From Kitagawia praeruptora (lineage: Eukaryota > Streptophyta > Magnoliopsida > Apiales > Apiaceae), in contig CM075348.1 in assembly GCA_037693485.1 (NCBI GenBank), positions 8,538,501 to 8,602,500 on the forward strand: a DNA stretch of 64,000 nucleotides. Reading direction: 5' to 3'. Below are positions 1-12,200 of this stretch, piece by piece. Made by a program: the position numbers and the translations under genes. Position 1 is the stretch's first letter; each line of letters starts with the position of its first letter. The notes below the pieces were generated by a model, which worked only from the letters and a program-made list of their open reading frames with translations, ran no database searches and had not been told where the DNA came from.

Positions 1-860
1 ACACGACGACAATGCTACGACCTTTTGCTTCTGTGAGACCCATGTAATTAAACTGTCATTCAAATAGAAAGCCATACCTCCAGTGCTCCTACGATCATCC
101 AGATTCCCAGCTAAATCCGAGTCTGAGTACCCTGTTAATATGTTGTTCTTGTTTCCACTCGAGTAAACAAGACCAAACTCAACTGTCCCCTTAACGTACC
201 TTAAAATTCTCTTTACAGCATTCATGTGCATAATAGTTGGACGTTCCATGAAGCGACTAACCACCCCAACTGAATATGCAATGTCCGGTCGTGTGTGAAC
301 CAAGTATCTAAGACCACCAACTAAACTTTTAAATTCTGTAGAATTCACAGCCTTCCCACCTTCATCCTTTGTAAGTTGCTCCTTAGGATCCATAGGAAAC
401 TTTGTAGGATTACACTCATCTAGTCCAGCTTTCTCCAGAATTTTTTTAGCGTACCCACTTTGCTTCAGTTCAATGTATCCCTGTCCTTGAGCCACTTCAA
501 TCCCTAGGTAATAGCTAAGTTTCCCAAGATCACTCATATCAAACGTGTCACTCATCTGTTTTTTAAACTTCTTGACAGCTTCCACATCTGACCCTGTGAT
601 TAGTAGATCATCTACGTATACTGCTACGATCAAAACATCATTACCTTCTTTCTTGGTGTAAACTGCATGCTCATAAGGACACCTTTCAAATCCAAACTTC
701 TCCAGAGAACTGTTTAGCTTTGAATACCAAGCTCTAGGGGCCTGTCGAAGGCCATACAATGCTTTCACCAGCTTGTATACTAAATTTTCTTGTCCTTTCT
801 TGATGAAACCTTCTGGCTGCTCGACGTATACTTCCTCGTTTATTTCCCCGTTTAAGAAGG
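1..860 (-). pseudogene. Copia RT C-terminal half and RNase H start (fragment)
   Basis: The minus strand from 860 to 1 translates without interruption as the second half of a Copia reverse transcriptase. It shows AFLNGEINEEVYVEQPEGF, then LYGLRQAPRAWY, the catalytic YVDDLLITG, and then RNase H sequence with TRPDIAYSVG, SDSDLAGNLDDRRSTGG and SQKQKVVALSS running off the left edge. It starts abruptly inside RT at the inversion junction (microhomology GAAGG, 856-860), so it has no start codon or gag-protease-integrase part of its own. Positions 306-860 are an inverted copy of 3183-3737, with no difference seen in the stretches I compared. Confidence 0.88.
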
Positions 861-3800
861 GAAAACCTGATTCAAGTGGAGGACAGTCAAGTGGTGGACA
901 ACTAATGCTTACTAAGGAGGAATGGGATAAGAAAGAAGGTAACGAAGGCAAGTTGTTGTATACTCGAGAAGAGTGGCTCAAACAGAAGGGAGGACTGGAA
1001 GGTACAGCCAACACAAAGGGACGATTTAGTAGAGACAAACGAGGAGTAAGATGCTTCAACTGTGGTATATTAGGCCACTTCGCAGCAGAATGCAAGAGGC
1101 CCAAGAAGTCACTGAGGGAACAGAGACAGGAAGCTAATTTGGCTAAGATGGACGATGAAGAACCGGCCTTGTTACTTGCAAAGCATGACAAGAAGAAAGG
1201 AGATTTGATGTTGATAAATGAAGGGGAGGTTAGACCTTCATTGTTACCTGGAAACAAAAGCGGAGGTACAGAATCAAATATATGGTATCTTGACAACGGA
1301 GCAAGTAATCATATGACGGGATGCAAATGGAAATTCACTAAATTGAATGAAGAAGTTGCTGGACGAGTAAAGTTTGGGGATGGCTCCACTGTCAACATCG
1401 AGGGGAAAGGCTCTGTCAATTTCAAGTGCAAGAATGGGGAGGAATATATTCTTCATGAGGTATATTATATTCCTAGCCTTTGCAGTAATATTATTAGTAT
1501 TGGTCAGTTAGCTGAGAATGGAAATAGAGTTGAAATTAAAGGAGAAAACCTACGGGTATTTGATAAGCATGAAAGAGTTCTTATGAATGTGAAACGATCG
1601 TATAACAGACTTTATAAGATCATGCTTGAAAACAGTGAACCAAATTGTCTAATGTCTGCAATAGATAAAGAATCACAATTGTGGCACAGTCGACTTGGAC
1701 ATGTCAACTACCAAGCCATGAATCTGATGGCTAAAAACAAAATGGTTCTTGGCATGCCTCAAGTGATTCAGGCTGAGAAGGTGTGTACAGGCTGCTTAAT
1801 GTCAAAGCAGACACGCAAGAGTTTTCCTTATCAAGCTAACTACAGAGCAACTAAACCTTTGGAGCTGGTTCATGGTGACATATGTGGCCCAATAACGCCT
1901 GAAACTGCTGGTGGAAGTAAGTATTTCTTGTTGTTTGTGGATGACTACAGCCGAGCAATGTGGGTCTATATGCTGAGAAACAAGAGTGAAGCATTTGAAT
2001 CTTTTAAATGTTTCAAGGCACTGGTTGAAAAAGGTCCAGAAAGGAAAATAAACATATTCAGAACTGATAGGGGAGGAGAATTTACGTCAAGTGAGTTCAA
2101 AAACTTCTGTGAAAGCAATGGAATTGAGAGGCACTACACGGCCCCTTATTCGCCTCAACAGAATGGTGTCGTTGAACGAAGAAATCGTACCATTGTAGAA
2201 ATGGCGAGAGGATGCTTGAAAGAAATGCATTTACCATCTAAATTTTGGGGGGAGGCAGTACGACATGCTGTCTATTTGTTGAACAGACTTCCAACAAGAG
2301 CCCTCACAGGGGTGACGCCTTACGAGGCATGGACAGGAAACAAGCCAAATATCGAGCATATACGTATTTTTGGGTGTGTTGCTCATATGAGGGTACCTGA
2401 TGTGCAGTTAAAAAAGTTAGATAACCGAAGTAAACCCCTCATAAACCTTGGCAAGGAAGCAGGGACCAAGGCATACAGGCTTTGTGATCCTGAAAGTGGG
2501 AAAATATTCATCAGCAGGGATGTTATATTTGAAGAATATAAATGTTGGCCTTGGGAAGATAAAGAAGAAACAGCAGAGAGATGCAGTGGTTGGTTTACCA
2601 TAGATAATGAAGACAATGCATTGGAAGAAGAAGAAATCACTGGGGGAGCAGGCAGTGACACAGAAGAAGAATTCTCAAGGGAAGAGACGAGTGAAACACC
2701 TGATACACGATCTACTTCAAGACTGCACAGGGATAACTATGATGATAGTTGTGAACCAAAGAAGAGCAGACGGTTGTCAGACATTTACAGAGCTACAGAG
2801 GAGGTCGAAATCGACGAAGAACTGCAACTTATGGGAATAATTGAACCGGAAAATTTTGCTCAAGCCACCAAGGAGCGTAACTGGAAACTAGCAATGGAAA
2901 GAGAGATTGATTCAATAGAAAAGAATCAGACCTGGAACCTAGTGGAGCTGCCAGCAGATAAGAAGGTAATTGGAGTAAAATGGATTTACAAATTAAAGAA
3001 AAATGCTGATGGGGAGATTGTGAAATACAAGGCAAGGCTTGTGGCGAAGGGGTACACTCAGAAACAAGGGGTTGATGTTGATGAATTGTATGCACCAGTC
3101 ACACGTCTTGAGACTGTTCGATTATTGTTGGCATTATCAGCAAAGTGCAGCTGGGAAGTGCATCATTTGGATGTAAAAACAGCCTTCTTAAACGGGGAAA
3201 TAAACGAGGAAGTATACGTCGAGCAGCCAGAAGGTTTCATCAAGAAAGGACAAGAAAATTTAGTATACAAGCTGGTGAAAGCATTGTATGGCCTTCGACA
3301 GGCCCCTAGAGCTTGGTATTCAAAGCTAAACAGTTCTCTGGAGAAGTTTGGATTTGAAAGGTGTCCTTATGAGCATGCAGTTTACACCAAGAAAGAAGGT
3401 AATGATGTTTTGATCGTAGCAGTATACGTAGATGATCTACTAATCACAGGGTCAGATGTGGAAGCTGTCAAGAAGTTTAAAAAACAGATGAGTGACACGT
3501 TTGATATGAGTGATCTTGGGAAACTTAGCTATTACCTAGGGATTGAAGTGGCTCAAGGACAGGGATACATTGAACTGAAGCAAAGTGGGTACGCTAAAAA
3601 AATTCTGGAGAAAGCTGGACTAGATGAGTGTAATCCTACAAAGTTTCCTATGGATCCTAAGGAGCAACTTACAAAGGATGAAGGTGGGAAGGCTGTGAAT
3701 TCTACAGAATTTAAAAGTTTAGTTGGTGGTCTTAGATTACTTGCTCCGTTGTCAAGATACCATATATTTGATTCTGTACCTCCGCTTTTGTTTCCAGGTA

Positions 3801-4189
3801 ACAATGAAGGTCTAACCTCCCCTTCATTTATCAACATCAAATCTCCTTTCTTCTTGTCATGCTTTGCAAGTAACAAGGCCGGTTCTTCATCGTCCATCTT
3901 AGCCAAATTAGCTTCCTGTCTCTGTTCCCTCAGTGACTTCTTGGGCCTCTTGCATTCTGCTGCGAAGTGGCCTAATATACCACAGTTGAAGCATCTTACT
4001 CCTCGTTTGTCTCTACTAAATCGTCCCTTTGTGTTGGCTGTACCTTCCAGTCCTCCCTTCTGTTTGAGCCACTCTTCTCGAGTATACAACAACTTGCCTT
4101 CGTTACCTTCTTTCTTATCCCATTCCTCCTTAGTAAGCATTAGTTGTCCACCACTTGACTGTCCTCCACTTGAATCAGGTTTTCCCTTC
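306..4189. repeat. Two pairs of inverted duplications at the Copia inversion breakpoints
   Basis: Pair B: 306-860 is the reverse complement of 3183-3737 (555 bp each, RT). Pair A: 856-1310 is the reverse complement of 3735-4189 (455 bp each, gag C-terminus to protease). No mismatch was found in the stretches compared, and the translated arms agree residue for residue. The two breakpoints share GAAGG (856-860) and GAT (3735-3737) between the joined sequences. The order a, inverted (b...a), b is the signature of an inversion whose both ends were duplicated. Confidence 0.88.
856..3737 (+). pseudogene. Inverted Copia segment: gag C-terminus, protease, integrase, RT
   Basis: This plus-strand segment is the inverted core of the Copia element. 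It lies in a 1143-codon open frame (773-4204), but only about residues 29-988 are sense coding. In order: gag zinc knuckle CFNCGILGHFAAEC (near residue 94), protease LDNGASNHMTG (near 172), integrase HHCC (HSRLGHVNYQAM to CTGC, about 304-345), integrase catalytic Asp in HGDICGP, Asp in TDRGGEF and Glu in NGVVERRN (about 369, 431, 466), and RT with YVDDLLITG (near 887). After 3737 the frame reads antisense gag, and before 856 it reads antisense RT, so the long ORF is chimeric. The frame has no internal stop, which suggests the rearrangement is recent. Confidence 0.9.
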
Positions 4190-4773
4190 ATTCTCTCCTC
4201 ATGAGCCTTCAACGAGCCAATAGCTTCCTCCACTGTCATGGTCTCGAGGTCACTAAACTGTTCCAAGGTTGAAGTGATTTGCAAGAACTTTGAAGGCATT
4301 GCACGTAGCAGTTTCTTAACCACATAAGATTCTCCGATCTCTTCGCCCAGAACTCGAATGTTGGTCACAATTCCATTTAATTTCGTGCTAAAATCATCAA
4401 TCTGCTCAGATTCCTTCATGTTCAGAGATTCGAATTCCGTCTTTAGTGTTTGAATCTTAGCTTTCTTGACTTTCTCTGCACCAAGGCACATAGTTTTTAA
4501 AGCATCCCAGGCTCCCTTAGCCGTCCTTTTATCAGCAATAGACAAGAGTGTTTCTTCTGGCACACCCTGGTAAATCATGGCCAACGCGACTTTATCTGTC
4601 TTGTCCTCAATTGCTGTCTTCGGATCACTTGGTTCGACTGCACTCCATACACCTTGGGCTTGCATGAAGACCTTCATCTTCAATGACCAAGCCGTATAGT
4701 TACTCTTAGCCAACATAGGATATGTCAGCCCCACAGACCCATTTGATCCCCCTTTAATCTTTCCCACATCCAT
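3735..4773 (-). pseudogene. Copia gag polyprotein, cut off at the protease
   Basis: The minus-strand frame starts at ATG 4773, just downstream of the PBS. About 346 residues are genuine: a Copia gag (UBN2/DUF4219-type start with YPMLAKSNYTAWSLKMK, then the capsid-like region), the zinc knuckle CFNCGILGHFAAEC, and the first residues of protease (WYLDNGASN). The frame then crosses the inversion junction at 3735-3737 (shared GAT) and continues to 3553 as meaningless antisense RT. Gag packages element RNA in cytoplasmic particles. A truncated Gag could still be made from this copy, but no pol product could be. Confidence 0.87.
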
Positions 4774-4812
4774 TAGTTGTTAACCTCGTCGTGTACTCTC
4801 TGTGAACCCGAT

Positions 4813-4824
4813 GCTCTGATACCA
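4813..4824 (-). other. Primer binding site, initiator-Met tRNA type (Copia 1)
   Basis: The reverse complement reads TGGTATCAGAGC, complementary to the 3' end of plant initiator methionine tRNA. It lies two bases from the LTR, where minus-strand DNA synthesis of a Copia element begins. Confidence 0.9.
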
Positions 4825-4826
4825 AA

Positions 4827-5148
4827 TGTTGCAATTTCTGATTAACTATAATTGCAGATTTGATATGAACAAATGCACAAAGAAGCTCTCAGGTTTATGA
4901 CTTGAACAACTGATTTTATTGATACTGCAAGTTACAATATAAAGGAAAACTAACGATAAGAAAGCTAGCTAGAAACTAGGAACAACCAGCCTACTCTCCT
5001 AAACAAACTCCAACAAACATAATCTACTGCTCCTAAACATAATCTACTACTCCTGAATAGTCTCCAACTGCATAGACCAAGTCTTGCAACGACTACATTT
5101 ATTTGTACTAAGAAAGAAAACAAGACAAGTTTAGATTACATTTCAACA
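4827..5148 (-). repeat. 5' LTR of Copia element 1 (322 bp)
   Basis: The LTR runs from TGTTGCAATT to TTTCAACA, with TG...CA ends in either orientation, and abuts the PBS. On the minus strand it contains a TTTATATTG TATA-like stretch and an AATAAAA polyadenylation-type signal, consistent with U3-R-U5 order. The partner LTR is outside the window. Confidence 0.85.
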
Positions 5149-5245
5149 GTCCGCGGCCCCTCCCCCACCCCCCCCCCCCTCTCTCCCTCCGTTTCTCTCT
5201 CTCTCCCCCTCTCTCCCTCTCCCTCTCTCCCTCTCCCTCACACAC
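5149..5245. repeat. C-rich and CT-rich low-complexity tract
   Basis: Directly after the Copia LTR lies a polypyrimidine run with a long C homopolymer around 5168-5180, followed by CTCTCC repeats to about 5240. No coding content is seen. The tract could be a pre-existing microsatellite at the insertion site. Confidence 0.8.
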
Positions 5246-5249
5246 AAAA

Positions 5250-6280
5250 AGAATTTACCAGAAAGAAAAAAAGGTGGTTTTCTATTTGATTGATGCAACA
5301 ACTAAATCAATGAATGCATGTGTTGTTCCTTCCAAATAGTACTAGCCAAGTACGTAGCAATTGTCCAAAAAAGTGAAGGATTTTAGGCCCCATAGACGTG
5401 GAAAATAAAGACCCCAAATCAATCAAACAATATGCATAACAACACGTCTATTTTTCCTGGAACCATCAACTCAATTAAATTTTATTATTCAATGTTTTGA
5501 GTAACCTAGCTACGCACTTTCATATATCAGCAGTAATTGTTTCCCACATTTGTTCTTCAGATGTCAATGAGCTACTAGGCTAGCTAACAGACCAACATTT
5601 AGACTTAGTTCTGGACATGAGCTGGATCTGAACACACTGTACACACAAGCGACACAACACTAGTGATTACCACTCGAAATAACAATGAAGGTATTTTAGT
5701 ATAAATAACCATGTAAAAAATTTTAATGACCAATATTTGAACATGTCTACAATAAAACCTCTATAAATTAATAGTGTCGGGATTGATAAATTTTATTAAT
5801 TTAACGAGATTATTAATTAATCGAGGTTAAATTTACATTATCGCTATTATGTTGGGACCAAAACTTATTTTTAAAATATTAATTTATAATGGGTTATTAA
5901 TTTATCGAATATTAATTTGTAAAGGTTTTACTGTATATCTATATTACAAATGTGTGGTGCTCTTATATTTCATTTGAACGCGTTTATTTGTATCCTTTGT
6001 CATGGATAGGATACCTTCATTACACAAGGTGTACATTAATTTATGTTTCACAATTTCTAAGCTGTAATCTGTAGTAATGCATATTTTTTTCGAACTTTAC
6101 ACAAATTGAAACCGTTGTTTTCTACCACCTCCAAGAAGCTGCTTTCGGACTTGGGCTCCGTAGTCCAGATGCAGCAATCAAGCACAAGAAGTGATCACAT
6201 GTCTTTCTCACCTTAAGGTGTGACCCATCAGTAGTATCAGACCTCTTTTGTCCAAGTATAAATTACTCTATGAGTATAAA
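5250..6280. other. PEX5 3' flank
   Basis: Apart from the MITE at 5749-5934 nothing coding is seen. The part next to 6280 is presumably PEX5 3' UTR and downstream sequence. No polyadenylation site could be fixed. Confidence 0.5.
5749..5934. mobile_element. MITE-like element with 25-bp imperfect TIRs
   Basis: The left end ACAATAAAACCTCTATAAAT and the right end (reverse complement ACAGTAAAACCTTTACAAAT) match over about 25 bp with three mismatches, enclosing 186 bp of AT-rich DNA. ACAGTAAAACCTCTATAAAT is a terminal sequence I recall from many plant MITEs. No clear TSD was seen, so the superfamily is left open. The element sits 3' of PEX5. Confidence 0.55.
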
Positions 6281-9200
6281 TTACAAAGGAAACTCCTTCT
6301 GGAGAACATCGAGATTGCGAGAGTCACATGCATCCACCATGTCATTTCTTGAAGCACAGCTACAAATGAACAAGGACATAAATTATTTAATCTTGAATAA
6401 TAGGCAGATGACAAATAACTCACCTTTTCGGTTAACTTACCTCAAAGAAATTCTCAAGTATTGCCAGGCATTATCTGCTTTTGGATTCATCGCAAGGGCT
6501 CGGACATAATAACGGATCGAGTCCTCATACATGCCCTGAATGGATAGCATTACATTAGCAGTAGCACTATATTATGCATCAATTCCACATATCAAGGGTT
6601 CAGCTGGAACAGATTAACTAAGCACTCAATTTTTTGAAAAATATAAACAGTTTAATTTTAAAATGGTGGCCATTTTGCATGTGCGAGTGTGTGTATAAAT
6701 ATTAATAATACGATACGATGAAACAGAAATATAATTTTATATATTCCCCAATCACTAACAGCATTCAAACATTACTAAAGTGAAGCAAGCACCTATAACT
6801 TCCTATTGAGGTACAATAAGATTCAAATGTATAATACTGTTGAAGATAATTGTAGAGCACAGATAAGCAATGAAAAAGATACCTGATTAGCATAGCTGAT
6901 ACCCATGTTTGCCCATGCACGAACATAGTTAGGCTTTAAATCTAATGCCTGAATCAAAGATAAAGCAACATAAATTGCTGAAAGTTGCAGAGTCAAATAC
7001 ATGTTTCCATCATAATTTTTTTTACCATCTTAGATATTAGTACCGTCTTTACGTTTATACTTTATAAGTTTGAACTTTTAAAAAAGAGCTGGAGAGCTAA
7101 TTAGCGGGAAAAAAAATAATACGCTGGAGAGTGAAGCCTAGTCAAAGAATCACAATTGCAGGAAAAAAAAAAAAGATCCGTTCCAACAAAAGTAGTTCAT
7201 GGCTACTTTACTACCAACACTTGTATACAGACTACTGTTGAGTTAGTATTATTAATTGCAATCTGAAATAGAGTAAGAGTAGTAAACAATCAGGTTGACA
7301 GAAATATATGCAAAGAATTAGAATGACAGCAGCAAAAAGTCATGTGAGTAGGCGACCAGTTGATTTACACAAGTGATACACAAGTGAGTAGTAACTCAAG
7401 AGATGCAAATCAACTCCTTTGTGTGCTATTCCTTTTTAACCCAAGTCGACATCTCACCTTGATCCTAGAAACCAACTTTGTGACATCTCTTAATGTGATA
7501 ACTATGGTGTAACAAAACTAAAACAAGGACACAAATGAACAGGTAAAAAATGTACAAGAGAAGCATATAACAATGGATGGGGACAATTGGCCTGGGACTA
7601 AGGACAGATGGAGACTGAACTAATGTTCAACTATTATTTGAAGTTGCATGTGCTTATTAGAATTCATTTGCATCCTTAAATCACATGTACACACATCTAA
7701 ACCTTTCAAAAATCTCTTCAGTGATCCTTTATTACTTAATAATGCACAAATATATACACAAGTCTACCTGTTGATATGCCAAAATTGCATCGGCACTCTG
7801 AACACTATTTGCTTGTGTTGCACCAAGTTTGTTCCAGAGGGAATAATCACGTGGCTTCAGTTCCAACGCTGTCTTAAAGGATTCAATTGCCTTGTCATAC
7901 TCTCTGGATAAGTTATATAAAACACCAAGTACAATGTGGACATCAGCATCTTCAGGTGCCATTTTAGCAGCATCATTGAAACATCTTGAAACCTTCATCG
8001 TATAAACAAACAAAAAAGTGAAGAAATAAAAGATCAATATAGGAAAGAGATGCATGCTGAAATGCTGACAAGTTTCAGTTTCCGGAGGATATCTGATGAG
8101 ATGCTCATTCCTCTCTAGCTCTCATATGTACATTGCGCATAATGATCCAAATTACAGGTTCATAACTTCTACTTGTAACTCAATTTTTTACTGCTAAATA
8201 ACACAATGATCTAGAGCCAGAAGTATCTTTCTTTACTTTACATCCAGTTATGCATAATCATTTATTTTCTTTAAAAGAACTATTTCTCTTTTTGAGCGAG
8301 AGAGAGAGAGAGAGAGAGAGAGATAGTTTTACAAGGATACTTACATCTGCATAATACAGAGATTCAGAAAGTTCTGGAGGGGCAATAGTGCTATACTTCG
8401 GATGATGACTTAGCCAACTGTACAAGTACTTCAATGCAGCTTGTTGTTCCAACTCTGAGATTTTCAAAGATATTTAGTTATTATTTTAAAATCACTAAGT
8501 GATATAAAATCTTATACTATCTTCGATCCCTATATAATGTTTTAGCACATAGATGGTATACAATTCCGTCAAGCACATAGACAATGTAAAACTGCCAACC
8601 AATGAATTAGCAATGTCAAATCAAATCTATATAGATCTAGTGATTCCCCTTTATTGCTCTACAGAGGTAGTAAAAGATATGTTATCGTTTATATCATATT
8701 CATAGTAAAAGATTATAAAAATTATCTATCTGTTTGTCCTCGATACCAAATCAAGGCCCACTTTGTAGGGTAGATGTCAGGCTTATATCCACGTGACCCA
8801 ACACGAATCATATTTCCTGTCCTCGTGAAAATGTCTTGATTTACAAAATAAAGGTGCCCGAGAGATAGTCTAGAGAATTTAAATGACTAGTGGGCACAAA
8901 GTAGATACATTAAAGATTAGATCTTGATTTAACTAATTTGCGTTCAATCTTTACCCAAAACATATTTTGGAGAAAGGTAGGAGCAATAGTTTTTTAATGT
9001 TATTTTGTAACAAAATAAATTGTTGTAAAAACTTCTACAAATTCAGCATTAGAAAGAATTGTCACAAGCAATCAGCAGTTTTTAATTAACTTAGGCAAAG
9101 GTAGCTAAAACTTACCATTTGTATGGCTTACTCCAAGAGCTAGAAGGACTTCCAGGTTAGTTGGATCAACCTCTTGTGCACGCATCATAGATGCGATTGC

Positions 9201-12200
9201 CTGTGTCACAAAGCATATTTTCACCAAAAGAGCAGGAAAGATTGCAATCATGAAATAAACTGATGAAGAAAATTCAAATTATTTTAAATCCTCTATCATA
9301 TGCAATCATAGGCTGACATCAAAATAAAACAAAAATAAAGCATGACTAAATGTTTATGCACAGGTCTCCGACCCAAATATCCTTGGTAGATGACCAATGA
9401 CCATCCTTGAATAATCATATCACAGAACAATTCTGGGGTGTGTGCCCATCAGAAATGGCATACTAACCTGCTGATCGTCATCATTCTCAGCATTGGCTAT
9501 GCCGAGCAACCTCCAACCTTCAGCATTGTCAGGATTCTTCAGAACCTCTGCCTCCAAAGCAAGCACTGCTTCACTTAATAACCCCTTGCGAAACAATTCC
9601 TGACCTTCTTTCATGGGATTAGGGTGACCGACATAAGGATTTATATCAGAAAAGACGTAGACCCCTCTAGAAGCTTCTGATCGCTGTTTGGCAGTTGCTT
9701 GCTCATTTAAGTACCTATTAATTGGTTTCAGAAACATGTTTGTAAAAAGGAATAGCTTAGAGCAATTCCACAATTATTAAGATGATATTAACAAGAAAAA
9801 GTAATGTCCAGCACGTAGCAGCATTGCAGACATTGTTCACCTCATGACTAGGAAACAGAATTATCACAAACTGATAGGCGTTGACACCATGAGACGACAG
9901 GAAAAAAAAAAACCATAAGGGTTAACTACCACTTAGCTTGAGAAATCCCCAGTCTGAAACTAATTAACCTACATTAATAGACAATAGGAGGGGTAACCGG
10001 CAAACCAGCCCTAAAGGGGTGGCAGGTGGCTCAGATTGTTATGCAAGCTGGAAGCAGAAAAGGATCATATTTAGCCAAAAAAAAAAAAAAAGGAGCATAT
10101 TTGAATTCAAATTCCACAGGAGACTACTGACAATTCTCTTTTATGCACATATTACCCATATTGTAGTGGAGGCAGTTGTAGCCCTGGGTTTTGCAATATA
10201 CTTATCAGGGAAGTTTTCACACTTTATTCCCAACAGTGGAAAAAAAGAAATTAGAAAAAATTCAAGGAAACTGTTACCTAATGGTCTAACCTAAAAAATT
10301 GGTGAAAATCATTTTAATTCCCGCCCAACTGAAAATAGAGGAATTGTCAACAGAGGAACTCTGGAGATATTTTTAGGAATAGCCTGCATAGTTGCATTTT
10401 GGAATCAAGTGGACTTACTCATCATAAGCTTCAGCCCAGTTATCAGCAGAATTGTCTCCCAAAATTCCTTTACCCATTTGATCTCCAAATTCATCCGCCC
10501 AGTCTTGAACATGTAGCTTAGAAAATTCATCGACCCACTGATCATCGACCGGCCCATGATGTGCAGTGCTGAATTCATTGGCCCACGCCTCAGGTGCATG
10601 AGCAATCTGTAACCATAATTGAGAGTATAAAAAAAAATCAACCTCCTTGAAGAAATTTTTTATACATCTATGTATAACATAAACAATTTGGACTGGATAA
10701 GAATTCATCACATTTAACGCTGATTTATTAAATGAACAGTTGAACACTAAACCTATAGATTATAATCAAAAATTGACATTAAATGCTTAGTTGGATGAGT
10801 TCGTGAGTAGAAAGATTCACACAAAGAAGACTACGTAACTTGTACTAGACATCCCTGATCTACATTTCGTGTGTTTTTCCTGCTTTCATGAAAGTGCTCG
10901 TGATAATAGATTTAAGCCTATTCTTGGGGGAGTTTATGGATACAGGGGCAAACCTGTTTGGTTTAACAAATTTTGAAAAGCAAGAGAGACTTTTGCATGA
11001 ATTTTAACCTACTTGTCTGGAGCAATGTCTGCATAATTGTTTGCTAGTATGGTAGTTGCACTGAAATATATTAGCTACTAATTCAACACATTAAACCTAT
11101 CTTGCAGCCTTGGTTGGAGGACAAATTAGCAGTTATAAAAAATTCTACAACAGTGCATCTTCTGCCACAGCATAGAACTAATAGAATATTAAAATTATAA
11201 GCATGGTTTAAATAATGATTTAATTTAGCCTCTCATATTTTAGATAATTTAGGTACCTCAGAGTCTCAGACCATATACAACAGTGCAAATATTAAATAAA
11301 GAGATGTCGAAAAGAAATATCTCTACTTGCCTCCTCACGGGCAAACTGGTCAGCCCATGATTGACCTTTATTATACTGTTGCTGATATTCATTTGCCCAG
11401 TCTCCGGGTGCGGATAGTACAGGTGGCCTGAATTGATTTTCGTCCATATTAAAATCTCCTTGACTCATTTTTGAAAGAAACCGGAGGAACTTTGAATTCT
11501 GCATTCCATAGAGATTTAGAGGGAAGGGTGAAAAGAAGTACTGAAGTCAGCATAATTAACAAATAAGGATGCATAGACGATCAGAGGTAATTACTTCACT
11601 ACATATATAGCACATAATAACTGTTCCCACTAATGAAAGAAGCCAAATCGTGTAAAAATTGATTCTAATTGCTGCAAACAAAGTACTTAAGGTCTTCCCG
11701 CTCTTATGAAAACATTTTCTTTCTATACTGAGTTCTTCCTCTTTTTATAATGCATAATTAACGATATTTCGTAATCACTGCACCAAGAAATAAGAAAAAA
11801 TTGACCCCTTCAACCCTCAAGGCCATGGCACCATTTTAGCAACAAAAAAAAAAAAAAATCATGGAGCAATTTCCCATGCCGCCAGCAACTAACATTTAAT
11901 TAATTAAATACATATCACTGGTGATAGAAATGAGTCTTATATTGTAAGTTCGGGTAAATGATTGAGAAGGAAACATTTAAGCCAGATGACAGATGAAAAG
12001 GTAGAACTTTTGCAGATGTTTGTGAATCTACAAACTTCAGGTTGCATTTCACCAGGAAGAAAGAGAATGTGCGAGTTCCAACAAAAAAAATGCCCACAAA
12101 TTTTGTCAGCACTATCTCATCTTCTTGCAACAGTAACACATTCCTAAAACAAGTGAATTCTGCTATTAAGCTGCTTGGGGAAGATTCTGAGTATAGGTTT

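Larger units (their letters stand above)
1..5148 (-). mobile_element. Ty1/Copia LTR retrotransposon, partial and internally inverted
   Basis: A minus-strand Copia element enters from beyond the left window edge and ends with its 5' LTR at 4827-5148. Read on the minus strand it gives LTR, PBS, gag (4773 to 3735), then a segment lying in the opposite orientation (856-3737, plus strand, carrying gag C-terminus, protease, integrase and RT), then RT and RNase H again in the original orientation (860 to 1). The 3' LTR lies outside the window, so element length and TSD cannot be checked. Motifs such as LDNGASNHMTG and the gag N-terminus suggest an Ivana/Oryco-like lineage, but that assignment is tentative. 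The rearrangement makes this copy non-autonomous. Confidence 0.9.

Noticed and set aside
10011..10130. SINE-like sequence in PEX5 intron 8 (GGTGGCTCAGATTG ... A-rich ... AATTCAAATTCC)
   Set aside because: Box A is weak, box B does not fit the consensus, and no flanking duplication was found.
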